The notes under the pieces were generated by a model. It saw nothing but the letters and a program-made list of their open reading frames with translations. It had not been told where the DNA came from and did no database searches. A program made the position numbers and the translations under genes. Shown in pieces: positions 37,640-49,506 of a stretch of DNA of 64,000 nucleotides (its first letter is position 1; each line of letters opens with the position of its first letter). The DNA is from Pezizomycotina sp. ARF18 (taxonomy: Eukaryota > Ascomycota), in NCBI GenBank assembly GCA_002224055.1, contig AZLU01000185.1, positions 1 through 64,000 of the forward strand, read 5' to 3'.

Positions 37640-39018
37640 TCCGGCTGAGGTCACCTCCTCGAAATTCTCCATCCCCGTTCACCACAGACACAACCACCAC
37701 ACCGTAACGGACCCGCCGCGCTGCGAAACGCTTACCACAAGCATGGCATCCCCGTACCTCAGCACATCCACGAAGCAGCCGCGCACCCAATACCTTCGTC
37801 GCAAGCAGTACCGCCATACCCACGGCCACCATGGTCACCAGCGGCGGCAAAGCGGATCGGTGCTTTCTACACCCTCAGAATTCGACATAGAGTACCTCTC
37901 CCCTGTAACCGTCGGACGTCAGACGCTGCAGTTGAACATGGACACTGGATCTGCAGACCTATGGGTGTTCTCATCCGAATTAGACCACGCGATCGTAGCT
38001 AGCAGACCACGGCCGGTGTACTCGCCTAATACGACGACGACAGCGAAGAATACGAGCAGTTCGTGGTTTATATCCTACTCCGACGGTTCCTTCGCGTCGG
38101 GGCGGGTAGTGCTGGATATAGTATCAGTCAGTAACACGACCGTGTTAACCAATCCGTCGGAGTGGCATCGAGGATATCAAACTCGTTCGTACACGACGAG
38201 GAGTGCGACGGTATCCTCGGCCCGGTGTTTTCAAGCATAAACACTATCCAACCCGTCAAGCAAAAAACATCCTTCGAAAACGCACTCAGTAAACTATCAG
38301 CCGGTCTCTTCGCCGTCGATTTACGCCACAACGCATCCGGAAGCATAGACTTCGGTTTCATAAATTCAACAAAGTATAAAGGAGAAATAACATACGTCCC
38401 TTGAGAAACGGCAGCGGGTTCTGGCAGTTCAGACGAGTAACAGGTACTACATCGACGGCAAAGTGCAGCGAAGCGCTATAATGTCGCGGGGCGCGCTCGC
38501 GGATACGGGCACGACGCTGCTGCTGATGCAACCGTTTAATGTCTCGACTTATTATAAGAGCGTCAAGGGCGCCGGATACAGTAGGTCGCAGGAGGTCACG
38601 TTTTTCCGTGTAAGAGCGTATTGCCGACCTTGAGTGTCGCTATTGATTTCAGCTTCGTGCCGATCATGGGGAGTCTATTGAATTTCGGACAGATAAGTCG
38701 TAAGTATACCCATCCGTATTCTGTCATTTTCGAGCTAGGACAGGAGAAGGGAAAAGGGCTAATAGAATGCAAAATGAAACAGCGACGCTATGTTATGGTG
38801 GACTCCAGGACATCAGCGCGACTTACCCGTCCGTATACGGCGATATATTCTTCAAGGCCGCTTTCGCGATATTCGACTATCAGAACCATCGATTCGGGTA
38901 CGACAAGAAAACTCGTAGCATTTTCTCTTCTGAGTCGCACTTTTCTTATTCGCTCTTTCGTATCACCTTCCCCGCAAAGTACTGTTTATCCTTTCTGTCC
39001 GATTCTGGGGAATCCTAA
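37640..39018 (+). CDS. Pepsin-like (A1) aspartic endoprotease
   Basis: Both catalytic Asp motifs are present: DTGSADLWVFSSEL near 37940 and LADTGTTLLL near 38510. The propeptide shows RNGPAALRNAYHKHGIPVPQ, typical of aspergillopepsin/penicillopepsin proenzymes, followed by EFDIEYLSPVTVG at the mature start. SYSDGSFASG is the flap region with the expected Tyr. CDGILGPVFSSINT and CYGGLQDIS followed by VYGDIFFKAAFAIFD match the C-lobe. An intron from GTAAGT (about 38699) to the AG near 38763 fits the family. Frame changes occur around 37710, 37850, 38145, 38400, 38450 and 38770, several explained by one base missing from a GG, CC or AAA run. Expected to be secreted and acidic. The signal peptide exon is not clearly resolved. 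Confidence 0.8.
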
Positions 39019-41398
39019 ACGAAAGATGTAAATATAGAATCATCATTTTTTTTTCTTGTTGGCTATTGTATAGTAGAATATTGTTTGGATTCGTCGGTGT
39101 ACCGTCTGTTGGCCGAGACTGTTGTCTCTAGTGTGCTGAAAGCGTTCTATTCTCGCCCCCCCCTCCCCCCGGGATTGTATGCGTCCATTAAGGGGCCGAG
39201 GAATGGTTAGCTTGTGATATTTGTATATCAAAAGCATGAACGCGTTCTAGGAACCCCTTCGCAGGATAAACAATCCTCGCAGCCATTCTATGGTAATATA
39301 TAATGGAAAATTACTGTACACTATATCGATCGCAAGAAAATCCGGCTGGCAAGGTTCTCTAGCGGGGGCAAAGGATACAATGGTGTAGGTAAAATCGCTA
39401 GATTCACGTACTGCTCCGCATATGTTTATAATCCGTGGTGGAAGACTCCTATAGACTGTCTTAGACATCTTTCGTACAAACCTAGCATACCAAGTGTTTT
39501 TCCGAACTGCCGCCGGAACTTCACCAAATCTACATTCCGTTGGCTGACCGAATACTGAGGCTTTCAAGACCGACGCGCGTCGTAGCACTTTGTGAATCAT
39601 AACTCTTTCTATGGTTTCTGAGGATATCGAGACCCAGTCAATTGACTTCAGAAATCCCGTACTCACCTTGAAGCTACCAGACTCCTTACTTTTTTTTTTT
39701 GGTCTGGTTCGCTTTCGGCTTGCTCCTTTTGCGAGATTTCTCACACGAAAACCTCGCCTCGTCTAATGCGTTTGTTTGACAAAAAGAGACTGAAAGGAAT
39801 AAAAACGTTTCGCTTGCTTTTTCAGAGGCGCTGAATGGCGTTTTTAAGCTTTTTAACAGAACGACAAACACGTTTCTGATGCACCTATCGGATGCTAATC
39901 GAATCATGATCTGAGTCTATCCTAAAGCGTTAGTTTTACGAGTCGCCTCGAGAGTTTTATCACATCGGGACGCCGTTCTCCACTTTCTCATTTAAAATTT
40001 TCTGCAGTTGGTCTATCGTCAATTTTGATACTCAACACCGAGAGAACGCCCTTTCCAATTGAATCCTTTCACGCTTTCGAAGTTTACGAAGCAACCATCA
40101 ATAAACTGGAGTATTTGCCGAGCTGTGAACACACGGCAGGGACAAGGACTGTGAAAGACACGATAATAACTAGGATAAGGGGTATCCATGCTATAGAAGG
40201 CCCCAGATCATATTCCTTCGGGTACAAGAACCCTTTTTTTCACAATCCCGTGCCATTTTGTGCCCCTCACAATCGCTTTTTTACACTTTACCTGAGGGAA
40301 TTACAGCAATTGCTTGCACAAAATGCAATCGTTCTCTTTTAATGAAGTAAACAGGCCGTATCTGGAGAAAATGGGGTTTAAAATTGAACATGCAGATTCT
40401 CCGACATTGAAGCTTTTTGTAAGCAGTCATTCGTCGCGTTTCATATCGATAGCCTTTACGCCTTTGACATCATGTGGACATATAGTCTGGAGAAAATTAA
40501 TCCTTTGAATGATTGCTGAACTCCAAGTAATTGAGAAGCATTTCCTGGAGTCCGTACTTTAGAATCACGATCGCCATAGTATATAAGACATGTCACCGCG
40601 ATAACGTTTAAGTTCCAAACAGCGGTTTCTATTCCGGGAATTGTAAGTCATCGCCTTTGCCTCGCCAAGCTTAATCCTCGCGGCGAGAAAGGAAAAGCCT
40701 GGAGCCGGGGAGCTCGATAGTGAATCCCTGGACGTTCGCAAAACGACTTTTGTAAAGTGGATCCTTCGCTGCCCCTTGGCTTTTTGTATCAATTTTTAGC
40801 AGTTTATAAGGTGTGGGTGGTATCTAGCCAGCCAATGACCGGCCGGCGAGGCCATCACGGATTGTTCGCCTATGCGATCTTCTTATTGGCGAGTACGTGC
40901 CGGATCTGCAATTTCGTGGTAATTTGCACAGCCTGGGAAAAACTGCTCATACCACGCCCCTGATTATTGGAGAAATAATCGATGCAGAAATGGATCCTTT
41001 CAGAGAACACCGATTCCGCACTAAGCCCCTGCAGTCAAGTTCTATCTGAAAGCTGAACGAGCGAAAACAGTAGTGATTCGCAGATCGCCGGGTTTGCAAG
41101 CTACGTAGACGAAGTTCTACCGTGATCAGAATGCAATCCTTTCGTAATTTAGAGTATCATACCACCAAGGGTGTTCTATTTAAATCCACATGTTGTGAGG
41201 AATGGTATATCAAGAGCCCCGATTCTCCCTTCCAGAGAACTTCTTCCCCCTTCCTTCATCATCGCATTACGGTCGTTTCCTCCTACAACACCTTCGTTGG
41301 TCTAATAAAGAATTTTCCCAATTCTTCACATTCGTTTCAAGCACCCTTGCAACTGCTCCAGCTGCTTAACTTTTAATTAAACAAACGAAACCGCAAAA
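39019..41398. other. Mostly empty, one unrecognised minus-strand frame
   Basis: The longest frame, 39247-39744 minus (165 codons), has an N-terminal basic stretch (RKRTRPKKKSKE) and no known motif. A GTGAGT within it could be a splice donor. Nothing else is supportable. Confidence 0.4.
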
Positions 41399-41787
41399 AT
41401 GAAGGCCACCCTCTCATCCTCGCTTCCATCGTCTCCCTCGTCTCTGCCGAGCCGAGGCCGAGGCCGCTCCGGGAGGCTACCATCACAAGCCTACGCCGCC
41501 TTGCACGACCACCTGCCCTCCTATCCGACAACCATCTATGTCCAGCCGACGGCCCACCCCGGCCACCCGCACGTCCCCTACAACGTCAAGCGCGCGGTGA
41601 GAAGCTGTGCCCGCCGCAGAAGGCTTGCGAGCCACCACACGTTTGCCTGCTGTTCCTGAGGCTTAACACCATTCCCTGCGATTGCCCTCTCGAGACGACG
41701 GTTACGGGATGCCCAACGGCTTGCACGAGCGGTTGCCACAATGACGTTTGGATGCACCCGACGGATTGCCCGAAGCCGCAATGGTAG
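41399..41787 (+). CDS. Small secreted cysteine-rich protein
   Basis: The ATG at 41399 follows an A-rich leader. One frame change after MKATL gives LILASIVSLVSAEPRP, a good signal peptide. The middle holds PPCTTTCPP in a third frame. The last open frame reads KLCPPQKACEPPHVCLLF, NTIPCDCPLETTVTGCPTAC, TSGCHNDVW and PTDCPKPQW, ending at 41785-41787. About 12 cysteines in 125 residues with a signal peptide fits an extracellular disulfide-bonded protein, possibly an effector or wall component. Two or three single-base frame changes are needed, mostly in C or T runs. Family not recognised. Confidence 0.55.
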
Positions 41788-42133
41788 ATTCGTTGAAATG
41801 ACGAGAGTGGGAAGAATTGGGTGGATGGTTGTTGTTTGGAGAAAACTGCACTGAAATTGTGCTAGATGTATAATAGTAAAATTTATCCATCGGTTCGGAA
41901 TAAAAGTTCTTGAGGTCCGCAATGAAACCAATGATTACGCAATGCCCTAGGATAACCTTTGTGAACCTTTGTGTGAACATATAGTAAAGTCCTTCTCACA
42001 ACCGCTTAATTATTCTTCATGTAGGATTACTTGGAAGCTGCGAGTTCAAGAACGCATTCTGACTTCCGCACGAGGTGCAAGCATGGGTGATGCCCACCGA
42101 ATCTTTATTCAAAACGTTGAATTTTGTACATGC

Positions 42134-42585
42134 CTAAGTCGGGAAAGATTGTTTATGGGCAATTCTTAAGCTCCATATACAATTTGATAGAAGTAACGAT
42201 GTGCTGACCAGTGTTTTTTCAAAAGCGGCTGGTGTGGCTCTAGGATTGCGATCAACGTTTTCGTCACCCACCCGCCAGCACGATGCCAAGGAGAAGGTAG
42301 CAATCCCATTCTCTGGTGCAGCAGGAAGGATCTCCAAGTCGGCGATCTCGAACGTTAGATATTCAGCTATTGACCCACGATGCCGCACTTCTGTTTAAGT
42401 CCTGATGTACGATAACGCGATAGCTGAAGCATGTCCTTGATAATCTTTTGATACTCCATTCCCTTTATATCTACCGCCAGGCTGTATAGGTCGGAATAAT
42501 CTACACCGAAACGAAAATGCCGGCGAGCGAAGTTGCGACCGCTTGCCGTAATAGTATTCTCAATCCGCCTACTCTCTCGAGACAC
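42134..42585 (-). CDS. Unrecognised coding-like region
   Basis: Two overlapping minus-strand frames (42367-42585 and 42134-42388) give SDLYSLAVDIKGMEYQKIIK and then EYLTFEIADLEILPAAPENG, FSLASCWRVGDENV. They would form about 140 residues with one frame change. No start context or family recognised; it could be a remnant. Confidence 0.25.
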
Positions 42586-42803
42586 GTCCCTTGGAGTTCC
42601 TTCTGTACGACCTGTACGTTTACCTCAAGAAGGGTGAATTCCCGGTACTCAAGCAGTCGGGTATATTTTACGAATAATACGCCTTCCTACTCGGAACTAT
42701 ACTTCCGATAGCAGACTGATGACATCACGAGATATAAATTACATTCCTTCTTAAATTTTATTAAGAGATAATCCCCTCCTCAAGCTCCAAACAACAATCC
42801 CCA

Positions 42804-43876
42804 TTACTCCCAAGGTATCTCATCGCTCCACGGGTCAAACAAATACCCTTCCTTCCTCGCCCTCTCCCTTTGCGCGCTGCACATGCACGCGCAGCTCGCG
42901 ACTATGCATACAATAACAACGCATCCGACAGTCTAGACGTTTTTACGATCGTCAGTGAAACAAAACACCTTTACTACTATAGGTTTTGTACTCTGCGTGT
43001 GGGCAAGAAAGAGGGCAAAGAGGGGGGAGCGGTGGTGAAAAGGGGAGAGTATACATACCCAAATAATATCAATCTGCCGACTCTGCAAAGTAGCCGCTTC
43101 CTTCTTTTCCTCCTGAGTCGCCGCGTCCGTGAATCTCAGCCAGTCTCCTATGGGAATAGCTGTCACCAGGCTTTCTGTACTAACTGGCGGCACCTCAGCT
43201 TCACCGTCGCCGGTGTCTACGCTGAGTGGTGTCGTAGTCGATGGTGCCATTGTCGCCGTGGTGATATCCGCAGTCGTTCCATTCGTTGACGCAATCATGG
43301 TGGGATTCCTCGTCCCCTTCATCCTAGACAACGTACCCGTTCTAGTTTTACTCCTTGATGATGTCTTCGTGGCACCCGTGCTTCTCGATTTTCCAGTGAT
43401 AGTCTTCGTAGATCCCTTACCCGTTGCCGTTGCTTTCGAAGCCGTCTTGGACTTCTTATGACCACTTCCACCACCGGTCGCAGCGCTACTACTAACCCTC
43501 GCACTCCACCATTGCACGCACCAATACCAGCCTCCAACCAGCGCATCAAGTCGTATCAGTCGTCTGCTTCGCGCAAGCTTCTATAATATCCAGACTGGGA
43601 CAAATACAGTCCTGTATCCCCTGGTCCGACCAATCGTTCGTATCCCACTTATACGCGAGATTACACGCCTCCGCAAAGGTTTGTAATTGGTCGCATGGTG
43701 TTGCCGTCGTTGATGGTATAGCAGAGAAGTAGTAGCTGGCTCGTCGACGCCGTCAGCGCGTTCGGGTCGGCCTTTGCTGGAGTTCCAGTCTGCGGTATCA
43801 GAGGGGACTGTTCCTCTGGTAGTACCAGGGTTGGTAGAATACTTAGTATGAGAAGGGGAAGGAGAGCTATCCGCAT
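42804..43876 (-). CDS. Secreted/surface Cys-rich protein with one transmembrane helix
   Basis: From ATG at 43876: MRIALLPLLILSILPTLVLP (signal peptide). A cysteine-rich ectodomain follows: LLLLCYTINDGN, then after a frame change CDQLQTFAEACNLAYKW, IQDCICPSLDIIEACAK and WYWCVQWW. A long Ser/Thr/Lys/Gly stalk (43500-43150) follows. The intron at 43058-42933 is in phase 0 (GTATGT to CTAG). Exon 2 codes TVGCVVIVCIVASCACMCSA, a membrane helix with cytosolic Cys, and a short tail, FDPWSDEIPWE, with a stop at 42806-42804. The first frame change fits one lost C in ACCCATGC. Topology: outside ectodomain, short inside tail. It may be a wall sensor or adhesin-like protein. It is not CFEM by spacing, and the family is not recognised. 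Confidence 0.6.
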
Positions 43877-44581
43877 CGTAACATCCACGAGACTCTTCTC
43901 CGTCTTACTATGGAAAGGATAGAAATTAAGGAAGCTTTGAAAGAAAGAAAAGATGATGATGGAAGATAAACTTTGCACGGGAGCCTAATATAATGTGTCT
44001 TCAAGTGACCCGTGGTGAAGCTTAAAACTGCGGATCGTGGTTACCATGAAGGAGAACAGAACTTAGAATATTTATTAACTTTCCGGATCCTAAGGCCCCA
44101 TGAATGCTTTTGAAGGTTACTGATGCCGATCGCGGGATGTGACGATGCTGGATATTTACTGGTATCGCTCGCAGTACGGGAGCCATAATCATGATGGGCT
44201 CAAAGCCTGATGTCTTCTATTATTGGAGCTCTAAACGGCACTTTCAAGAGCGCAGCTTTTCTGATTTGGAAAATGAATGTAGACTAAGACATAAACGGTC
44301 TTCAAAAAACGCAGCAGGAAGAGAACGTGGTCAAAAAAGAAGGCACAAACAGAGAACGAACGTTCAGCCTGAATCAAAGCCAAATATCAGAAAGCATCCC
44401 AACTCGAAACGATCAGTGTAAATGCCACCTCCAAGCGCCAATGAAACCATGCAATATCCATCTACCAAGCGAAGACCGTAAGGAGAACTGTCATCAAAGC
44501 GGTGGCGCTCATGTAGGCATAGTTCTGGAAAACGTTGTTAGCAAATAACCATTCATGATATCGGAGTTCAAAGGAAGCCAA
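43877..44581. other. Intergenic, no gene seen
   Basis: A plus-strand frame at 44191-44421 is Lys/Arg-rich without other support. The rest is empty. Confidence 0.45.
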
Positions 44582-45226
44582 TCATACGAAGTCAGTGCTC
44601 TTATCAGCGCCGCCCTTCTGCCAGTTCGGGCTGGTGTAGTTCGAATTGGCGGCCATGGGGCCAGTGTACTTTGGCTTAGCCGGTCGAGTTGCAGAACCTG
44701 TGGGAGTCTGAGCTGCAGAATCATCCTGGGCTACGGTCGGCGTTACGGTAACCATGCCGGTGTAGCCAGTGTACGTGTAGGCGACAGCGGGAGCAAAGGC
44801 CGTGACTTCCGGGGCTCCGTAGAGCGTATGGGCGTACCCGTTCAAGGCAGCCTCGCGCTTCTCGTGGATCTCGTCTGGAATTCGGCACTTGGTAGATCCC
44901 TTTGCGAGAGTAGAGATTGTTAGTAGCATGACACACAAAACCAGAAAAAAAAAGGAAGAAAAGAAAGGAAGAAAACAAAGAGAAGAGGGAAAAGTCCAAA
45001 GCGTAAAACGGCGCAAGGATGTTTACCTCATCACGAACGCAGTCGATTTTGGCATCACGAGCAGAATTGCGGTAGGTTCTGGATCGAAGACGCCAGCAAT
45101 CCTCTCGATGATCTCCTTCGGATCAACCGGCTCGGCAGCAGCATCAGGTACGGCGGTAACCTGAGAAAAGAATGAGGATATGACGGCGAGAGAGGTAAAA
45201 AGGGTGGTAGCCTTAAGCAACTGCAT
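44582..45226 (-). CDS. Secreted protein with Ala/Thr/Tyr-rich C-terminus
   Basis: ATG at 45226 opens MQLLKATTLFTSLAVISSFF then SQVTAVPDAAAEPVDPKE, a clear signal peptide with a short propeptide-like stretch. IIERIAGVFDPEP follows. After one frame change (a C missing from CCTAC) it reads YRNSARDAKIDCVRDE. The intron at 45026-44900 (GTAAAC to AAAG) is in phase 0. Exon 2 reads GSTKCRIPDEIHEKREAALN, YTYTGYTGMVTVTPT and ends at 44582. Two cysteines flank the intron. About 160 residues. Probably extracellular. Family not recognised. Confidence 0.6.
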
Positions 45227-45603
45227 CTTGAGTAATAAGGTGGTAGGAGTGTTTCGACTTATGAAGCTCTTCGTAAGAATGGAAGGATCGGATTGAGATC
45301 GAACGAAAAGAGGACCGAGCTCAGAGTTCTGGATAGAAGAGAATGGACGTCTTTGATGACAACGAAGTGAAGGCAGAAGTCTCTGAGATCTGGTGCTCGT
45401 GACGAGATGACGAAGTCTGTAACGATGATGAAGATAAAATTGAAGGAAAGGAGGAGAAGAGGCGGAAGAAGTGGGAGGGGGACTCATATAGCAGTATTGA
45501 CTGACGTATTTTGAATTTTTTTTTTTTTTTTTTTTCAAAGAAAAATATCGAAAATGGCAGTGGCCGACGAGGAGGGACACATGAGATCTGCATATTGAAT
45601 TGA

Positions 45604-46023
45604 GTATATAGACATATAAGATTAGTACGGGGTAGTATCGCCTGGTGTCTCGGGCGCTTATACAATGTCCCTATCAGCGCGGAGGAATTGGGATTGGTCC
45701 ACTGGACGGAAATCGCGAAGGAAGGCAAGGAAGCAGTTACGGTTCGTGATGTTATGGAAGCCGTTGTCGGCGTGCTCAAGTGGATGGACGAGCCCTTCGA
45801 GAGAATGGACGCCGTCACGCTGGCCCGCTCTCGATGGGTGCAGCGCGATAGATATGATTGGGCGTTGCCCAAGGTTAGCAACATGCGTGTGTTCAAGACT
45901 CAGGGCGTTGGGCCCAAGGTTGAGTTGGAAATGTTGAAGGCCAAAACTATGAGGATGATCTCGTACCGAAACGCCCCTCTCACGCCCGTCAATCGCTTAT
46001 GCAACAAGATCAAACCGAGTTAG
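45604..46023 (+). pseudogene. 5'-truncated fragment of an unrecognised gene
   Basis: A 139-codon frame opens right after a stop and has no good start. It contains EELGLVHWTEIAKEGKEAV, RDVMEAVVGVLKWMDEPFE, RSRWVQRDRYDWALPKVSN and LEMLKAKTMRMISYRN, ending at 46021-46023. The strong amphipathic coding character and normal stop suggest the 3' end of a real gene whose 5' part is missing. Family not recognised. Confidence 0.4.
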
Positions 46024-46320
46024 ACTAAATATGTTAATAACTATCGCCCAACAGTTATAGGGAAACAGGGAACGAGAGTAGAGTTATAACATTGTTCTGT
46101 ATAGTATACGCAGGGAAATATGGCACAAGAGGTTCCTCGTACATGAGGTTACACCAGATAGCTCCTTTTCGATATCGCTTAAAATGAAGGCCCTCTTATT
46201 TCATTCACCCACCCATTTATTTATGGGTTATTTATAAATACTTCGCCTCGTCACCGTTATAGAACAGCTGAAGATACAATTTCAACTAAATAGCGACTCG
46301 ACCACGATTTCTTAAGTCGG

Positions 46321-47536
46321 CTAGTTTGCGTCCCAGTATCCATCATCATCGTCATTATCATCATCATCACCCTCGATAAAACTTTCACCGGGAAGTACAG
46401 AAGACAGCCACAGAAACCTTTTAACCTTATCAACTAGCACGTCAAGAGGGCAGGGATCACCCCAAAGTACGTGCAACAGATGCGGCACGAATTTATTCCG
46501 CGATGGTCGTATGCATGCGCCGATTGGCAACAGTTGGAGCACAGACTCCGTACCAACGTAGAAACTGTCAGGGAAGTATTGATACTCCCACCGAAATGGC
46601 TCTCCTATCGATCATTCGCACGTCAGGAAAATTTGTTAAACCTTGTGAAGACAGTAGATAGTAGAGCGCAACTCACGCAGTTTTGGTTCTAGTATTTAAC
46701 CAATGTCTAGTATGCGGGCTAGCATAAGGCCGGAATGTAGGCGACGCCCTTCGTTCCATATTTCGATCCTCTCAGGCGGGGAAAATTTGTACCCGGTAAG
46801 TATTTGAACAGAAACAACGTGATCAGGTGGAAAAATTGCAATATTGACTTGTTATCGCCATAATAACGAATTGAGTCATCGATGGGAGAACTGTGACCTT
46901 GAGTATAATGGCCGATCAGGTCGAGCCTGATTAATCTGAATTTACCGCCTCTTGCGTAAACGAACTTGTATAGGTAAAGCAGGTGAATAATATAAAGATC
47001 TCCCTAACCGTACTTGTTGTGAATATTCGAGCCAAGCTCGATAGCGTGCCAGATTCTGCTTAATGGAATCATGATTCGTCAGCGGAACAGAATTACTATC
47101 CTAGTAGGATTGTGTTTTGTACCGGCTTCACAAGTATTGTCATAAACAAGATTGGCCCGGCTTGTATTGGGGTTTGAAAGGAAACGCCGCCACCGGAACG
47201 TGGAGTTCTTCAAGATGATGTAGATGCTCTGAGACCGTACCAATTTTGCGGATACGCTCCATTGCTATCAGGAGACTATCAACCAAGTACAGCCTCTTAA
47301 ACACTCTCTTCGATCTCTTCGTTGAAGAGGGTATTAACAGATCTCAGTGTTAGGAGGGCAGCCCTTCCGTCTTCCGGGAGCGAGTCATGACGTCAACGAT
47401 CTAATAGAACGATTAGCTTAGATGAAAAGAGGGCAATATAGTACTGCACAGTTAAACCGCACACCTGTAGCATGATCTCATCAGGGAAGACTTCGCCACC
47501 GCCGCCGGACTCCTCAGTTGCGCTCGGAGAATTCAT
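46321..47536 (-). CDS. F-box protein
   Basis: Exon 1 (47536-47465) codes a short Gly/Ser leader and EVFPDEIMLQ. An intron at 47464-47401 (GTGTGC to TTAG) is in phase 0. Exon 2 begins IVDVMTRS and continues in other frames with LPEDGRAALLTLRSVNTLFN, EEIEESVFKRLYL and DSLLIAMERIRKIGTVSEHL. Together these give an F-box (PDEI-LQIV...AALLTLRSVN) as in fungal LPxEI-type proteins. Downstream pieces include SPPERIEIWNEGRRLHSGLM and the last open frame (46542-46321), LQLLPIGACIRPSRNKF and GESFIEGDDDDNDDDDGYW. Length is about 380-400 residues. F-box proteins recruit substrates to SCF ubiquitin ligases through Skp1. Several frame changes interrupt the middle, and no substrate-binding repeat is recognised. 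Confidence 0.6.
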
Positions 47537-47926
47537 GTTTCGTTTGACCTATGTAAGAATTGGACTTGTGTCTTAGTAGAAAGAAATTTTGGTGAGTAGC
47601 AGACTAGTTGAGCCAATAAAGGGCGAATTGATCGCCCGATGTAAAATCAAAGGTCCTCAGATGCGGGACTCCGTTCGTCCAAATAGCCTGCTACGATTGC
47701 GATGACCACGTGGCTAGAGTATAATCGTATCTTCTTTAAGGATAATTTGGATCCGATGTATTCTTGATATTTATACTGGAACTATTGCAATCATTAATCA
47801 CGTATGAATACATACGCGCGCATACAGCAGATATGTCATGAAGGTCCACGAGTTCGAGATGATAATATAAGCCTGCTACATCTTCCTTCCTTTTAATCAA
47901 GGCCGCTTGATCGGCTATACACAACT

Positions 47927-48825
47927 TTACCATTTTTCCATGATTTCCTTATCCGGCCTGTTAATGAATCTACCAGTCAACGGTTTCCCTTCCTGGCAGA
48001 GCTTCTTCCTCTCTAGCAACCAATCCTTCCACACCGCAAATTGTCGCTTCCGCTCCACGATGAGATCAGGAGTCTCGCCGAAATAAGTCCTTTCCATTTC
48101 GAAGAGTTCCTGCATGTCGAACTTCCGTCGTAGCTCGCCATTGACGCGAATTTCAATAGCGTTCATAATGCCCTCGTACAAGAACAACCCGTAGTCCATG
48201 GTATAATACGAGAGCCGTAGTAGCTCTCTCAGCTCCCTCGATATAAAGTGGGCCAGCTTTTCAGCGGGTATAGTACGGGGATCGATCTTGGCGGGCTTGT
48301 TCCACGTCTTCGGCCATTTCTCCTCCGTGAAAAGCTTCTCCGATGCGAAAAATTCCCCTTCCTGATCTGGTCCAACGCCGTTCCTCATCCTTATACCCGG
48401 TCCGACGACGGAGTGGTCTTGATCCTCCGGCGGTGCGAGGACATCGATGATCATGTTCTTGATGGAGTACTGCGGCGTCCAAAGGGAATCTTTGTCATCT
48501 TCGGTGTTCTTTTCCCGCAGGGAAGCTCCGTGAATTAAAAATCTTTCAGCAGCAGATACGGCGTCAAACCCACCCGACCACCGCAACCGTAATAAAACAC
48601 CAAGGAGCCTTCAAATTTGGAGTCTAAGTCATCAGGCGGGTTGAAGATGCGAAAAGTCGCCGTAAGGGTATCTATATGGCGTGTTTTGGGCGGTGGAGGG
48701 CTCGTCCAAGTCGGCCACATACCAGCCTTCTTCACCCACATTACGTCAATGCTGCAGTTTTTCGCCTGAATACTTCTGGAGAGGAGGTCGTTGACTTCGA
48801 CGTTGATAAGGCGGCTCGTTAGCAA
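47927..48825 (-). CDS. Conserved ascomycete protein of unknown function
   Basis: ATG at 48825 gives MLTSRLINVEVNDLLSRSIQ, then NCSIDVMWVKKAGMWPTWTS, LTATFRIFNPPDDLDSKFEG and SLVFYYGCGG. One frame change around 48560 leads to AAERFLIHGASLREKN and a long uninterrupted frame with SLWTPQYSIKNMIIDVLAPP, LRLSYYTMDYGLFLYEG, AIEIRVNGELRRKFDMQELF and FAVWKDWLLERKKLCQEG, ending at 47927. About 298 residues. This layout (WPTWTS, an FRIF strand, and a Tyr-rich helix before a Leu/Arg-rich C-terminus) recurs in hypothetical proteins of filamentous fungi as I remember them. There is no signal peptide, membrane helix or catalytic motif. Confidence 0.55.
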
Positions 48826-49506
48826 GAGAGGCAGAGCATTGTTTGAGGGGTCGCTTATTCAGCCCAGATCGCATGGATCACACGTTCTCTATCTGGGTAC
48901 GCTGGGTTCTTGGCGGATCTGCTGGGATTTGAAGCGCGTCCGAGAGGATCTGGCGCCTCAGTTCGGTCGGAGGGTAAGAAGGGTAGGCATTCTTATGTAT
49001 ACGCTCGACTGGTTGGCGAAAGCTTCCTGCGATTTCGATAAAGCCGTTGAATCAACTAGATAACTTAAACTCGATTCCTCAACCTAAAATAACATTGCAA
49101 TGTGTGTGACTCTTCGTCATCCCGGAGGAGATTTGAAAATAGGGAGATAAGGCTTGAATGCGGCCCAATACTTATACTTGGAATACGTGTACCCAGTTAC
49201 TTCAAATAATCTGCATCCATACCCAATAGCTTTTGAGATGGGCAATCATCAGTCTTGAACCTGATCCTTCAGGCCGCCCTCTCGGCTATGATAATATAAA
49301 TTACATATTTTCTCATATCGCATTAAATTAATCTAGGTCACTTTTAAATGAGTATTTAGCGTCGCGTATCCCATTAATATGTCGCAAATATTTGTGGATA
49401 TATGAAACACTTCAAAGAACTTTATTGAGACTCGAGCATTGTGCAGGTTAAAAGACCGGTCGCTTCGACATTTATGCTGCCCTATGACGTATAAAAGTCA
49501 TTAAAG
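48826..49506. other. Intergenic, no gene seen
   Basis: AT-rich, with short frames only. Confidence 0.5.

Noticed and set aside
37196-37648. 150-codon plus-strand frame before the protease
   Set aside because: It has no motif, begins in the tandem duplication and overlaps the likely protease leader region. It may include untranslated leader, but is not called as a gene.
40025-40342. 105-codon plus-strand frame
   Set aside because: No recognisable motif, no splice or promoter support, and in an otherwise empty AT-rich region.
42933-43517. 194-codon minus-strand frame as a stand-alone gene
   Set aside because: Its Ser/Thr-rich part continues the ectodomain of the gene starting at 43876, and its last part reads through an intron.
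45321-45896. 191-codon minus-strand frame
   Set aside because: It is antisense to the plus-strand fragment and runs through a poly-T tract into the promoter of the secreted gene. The composition is low-complexity Ser/Phe/Lys.
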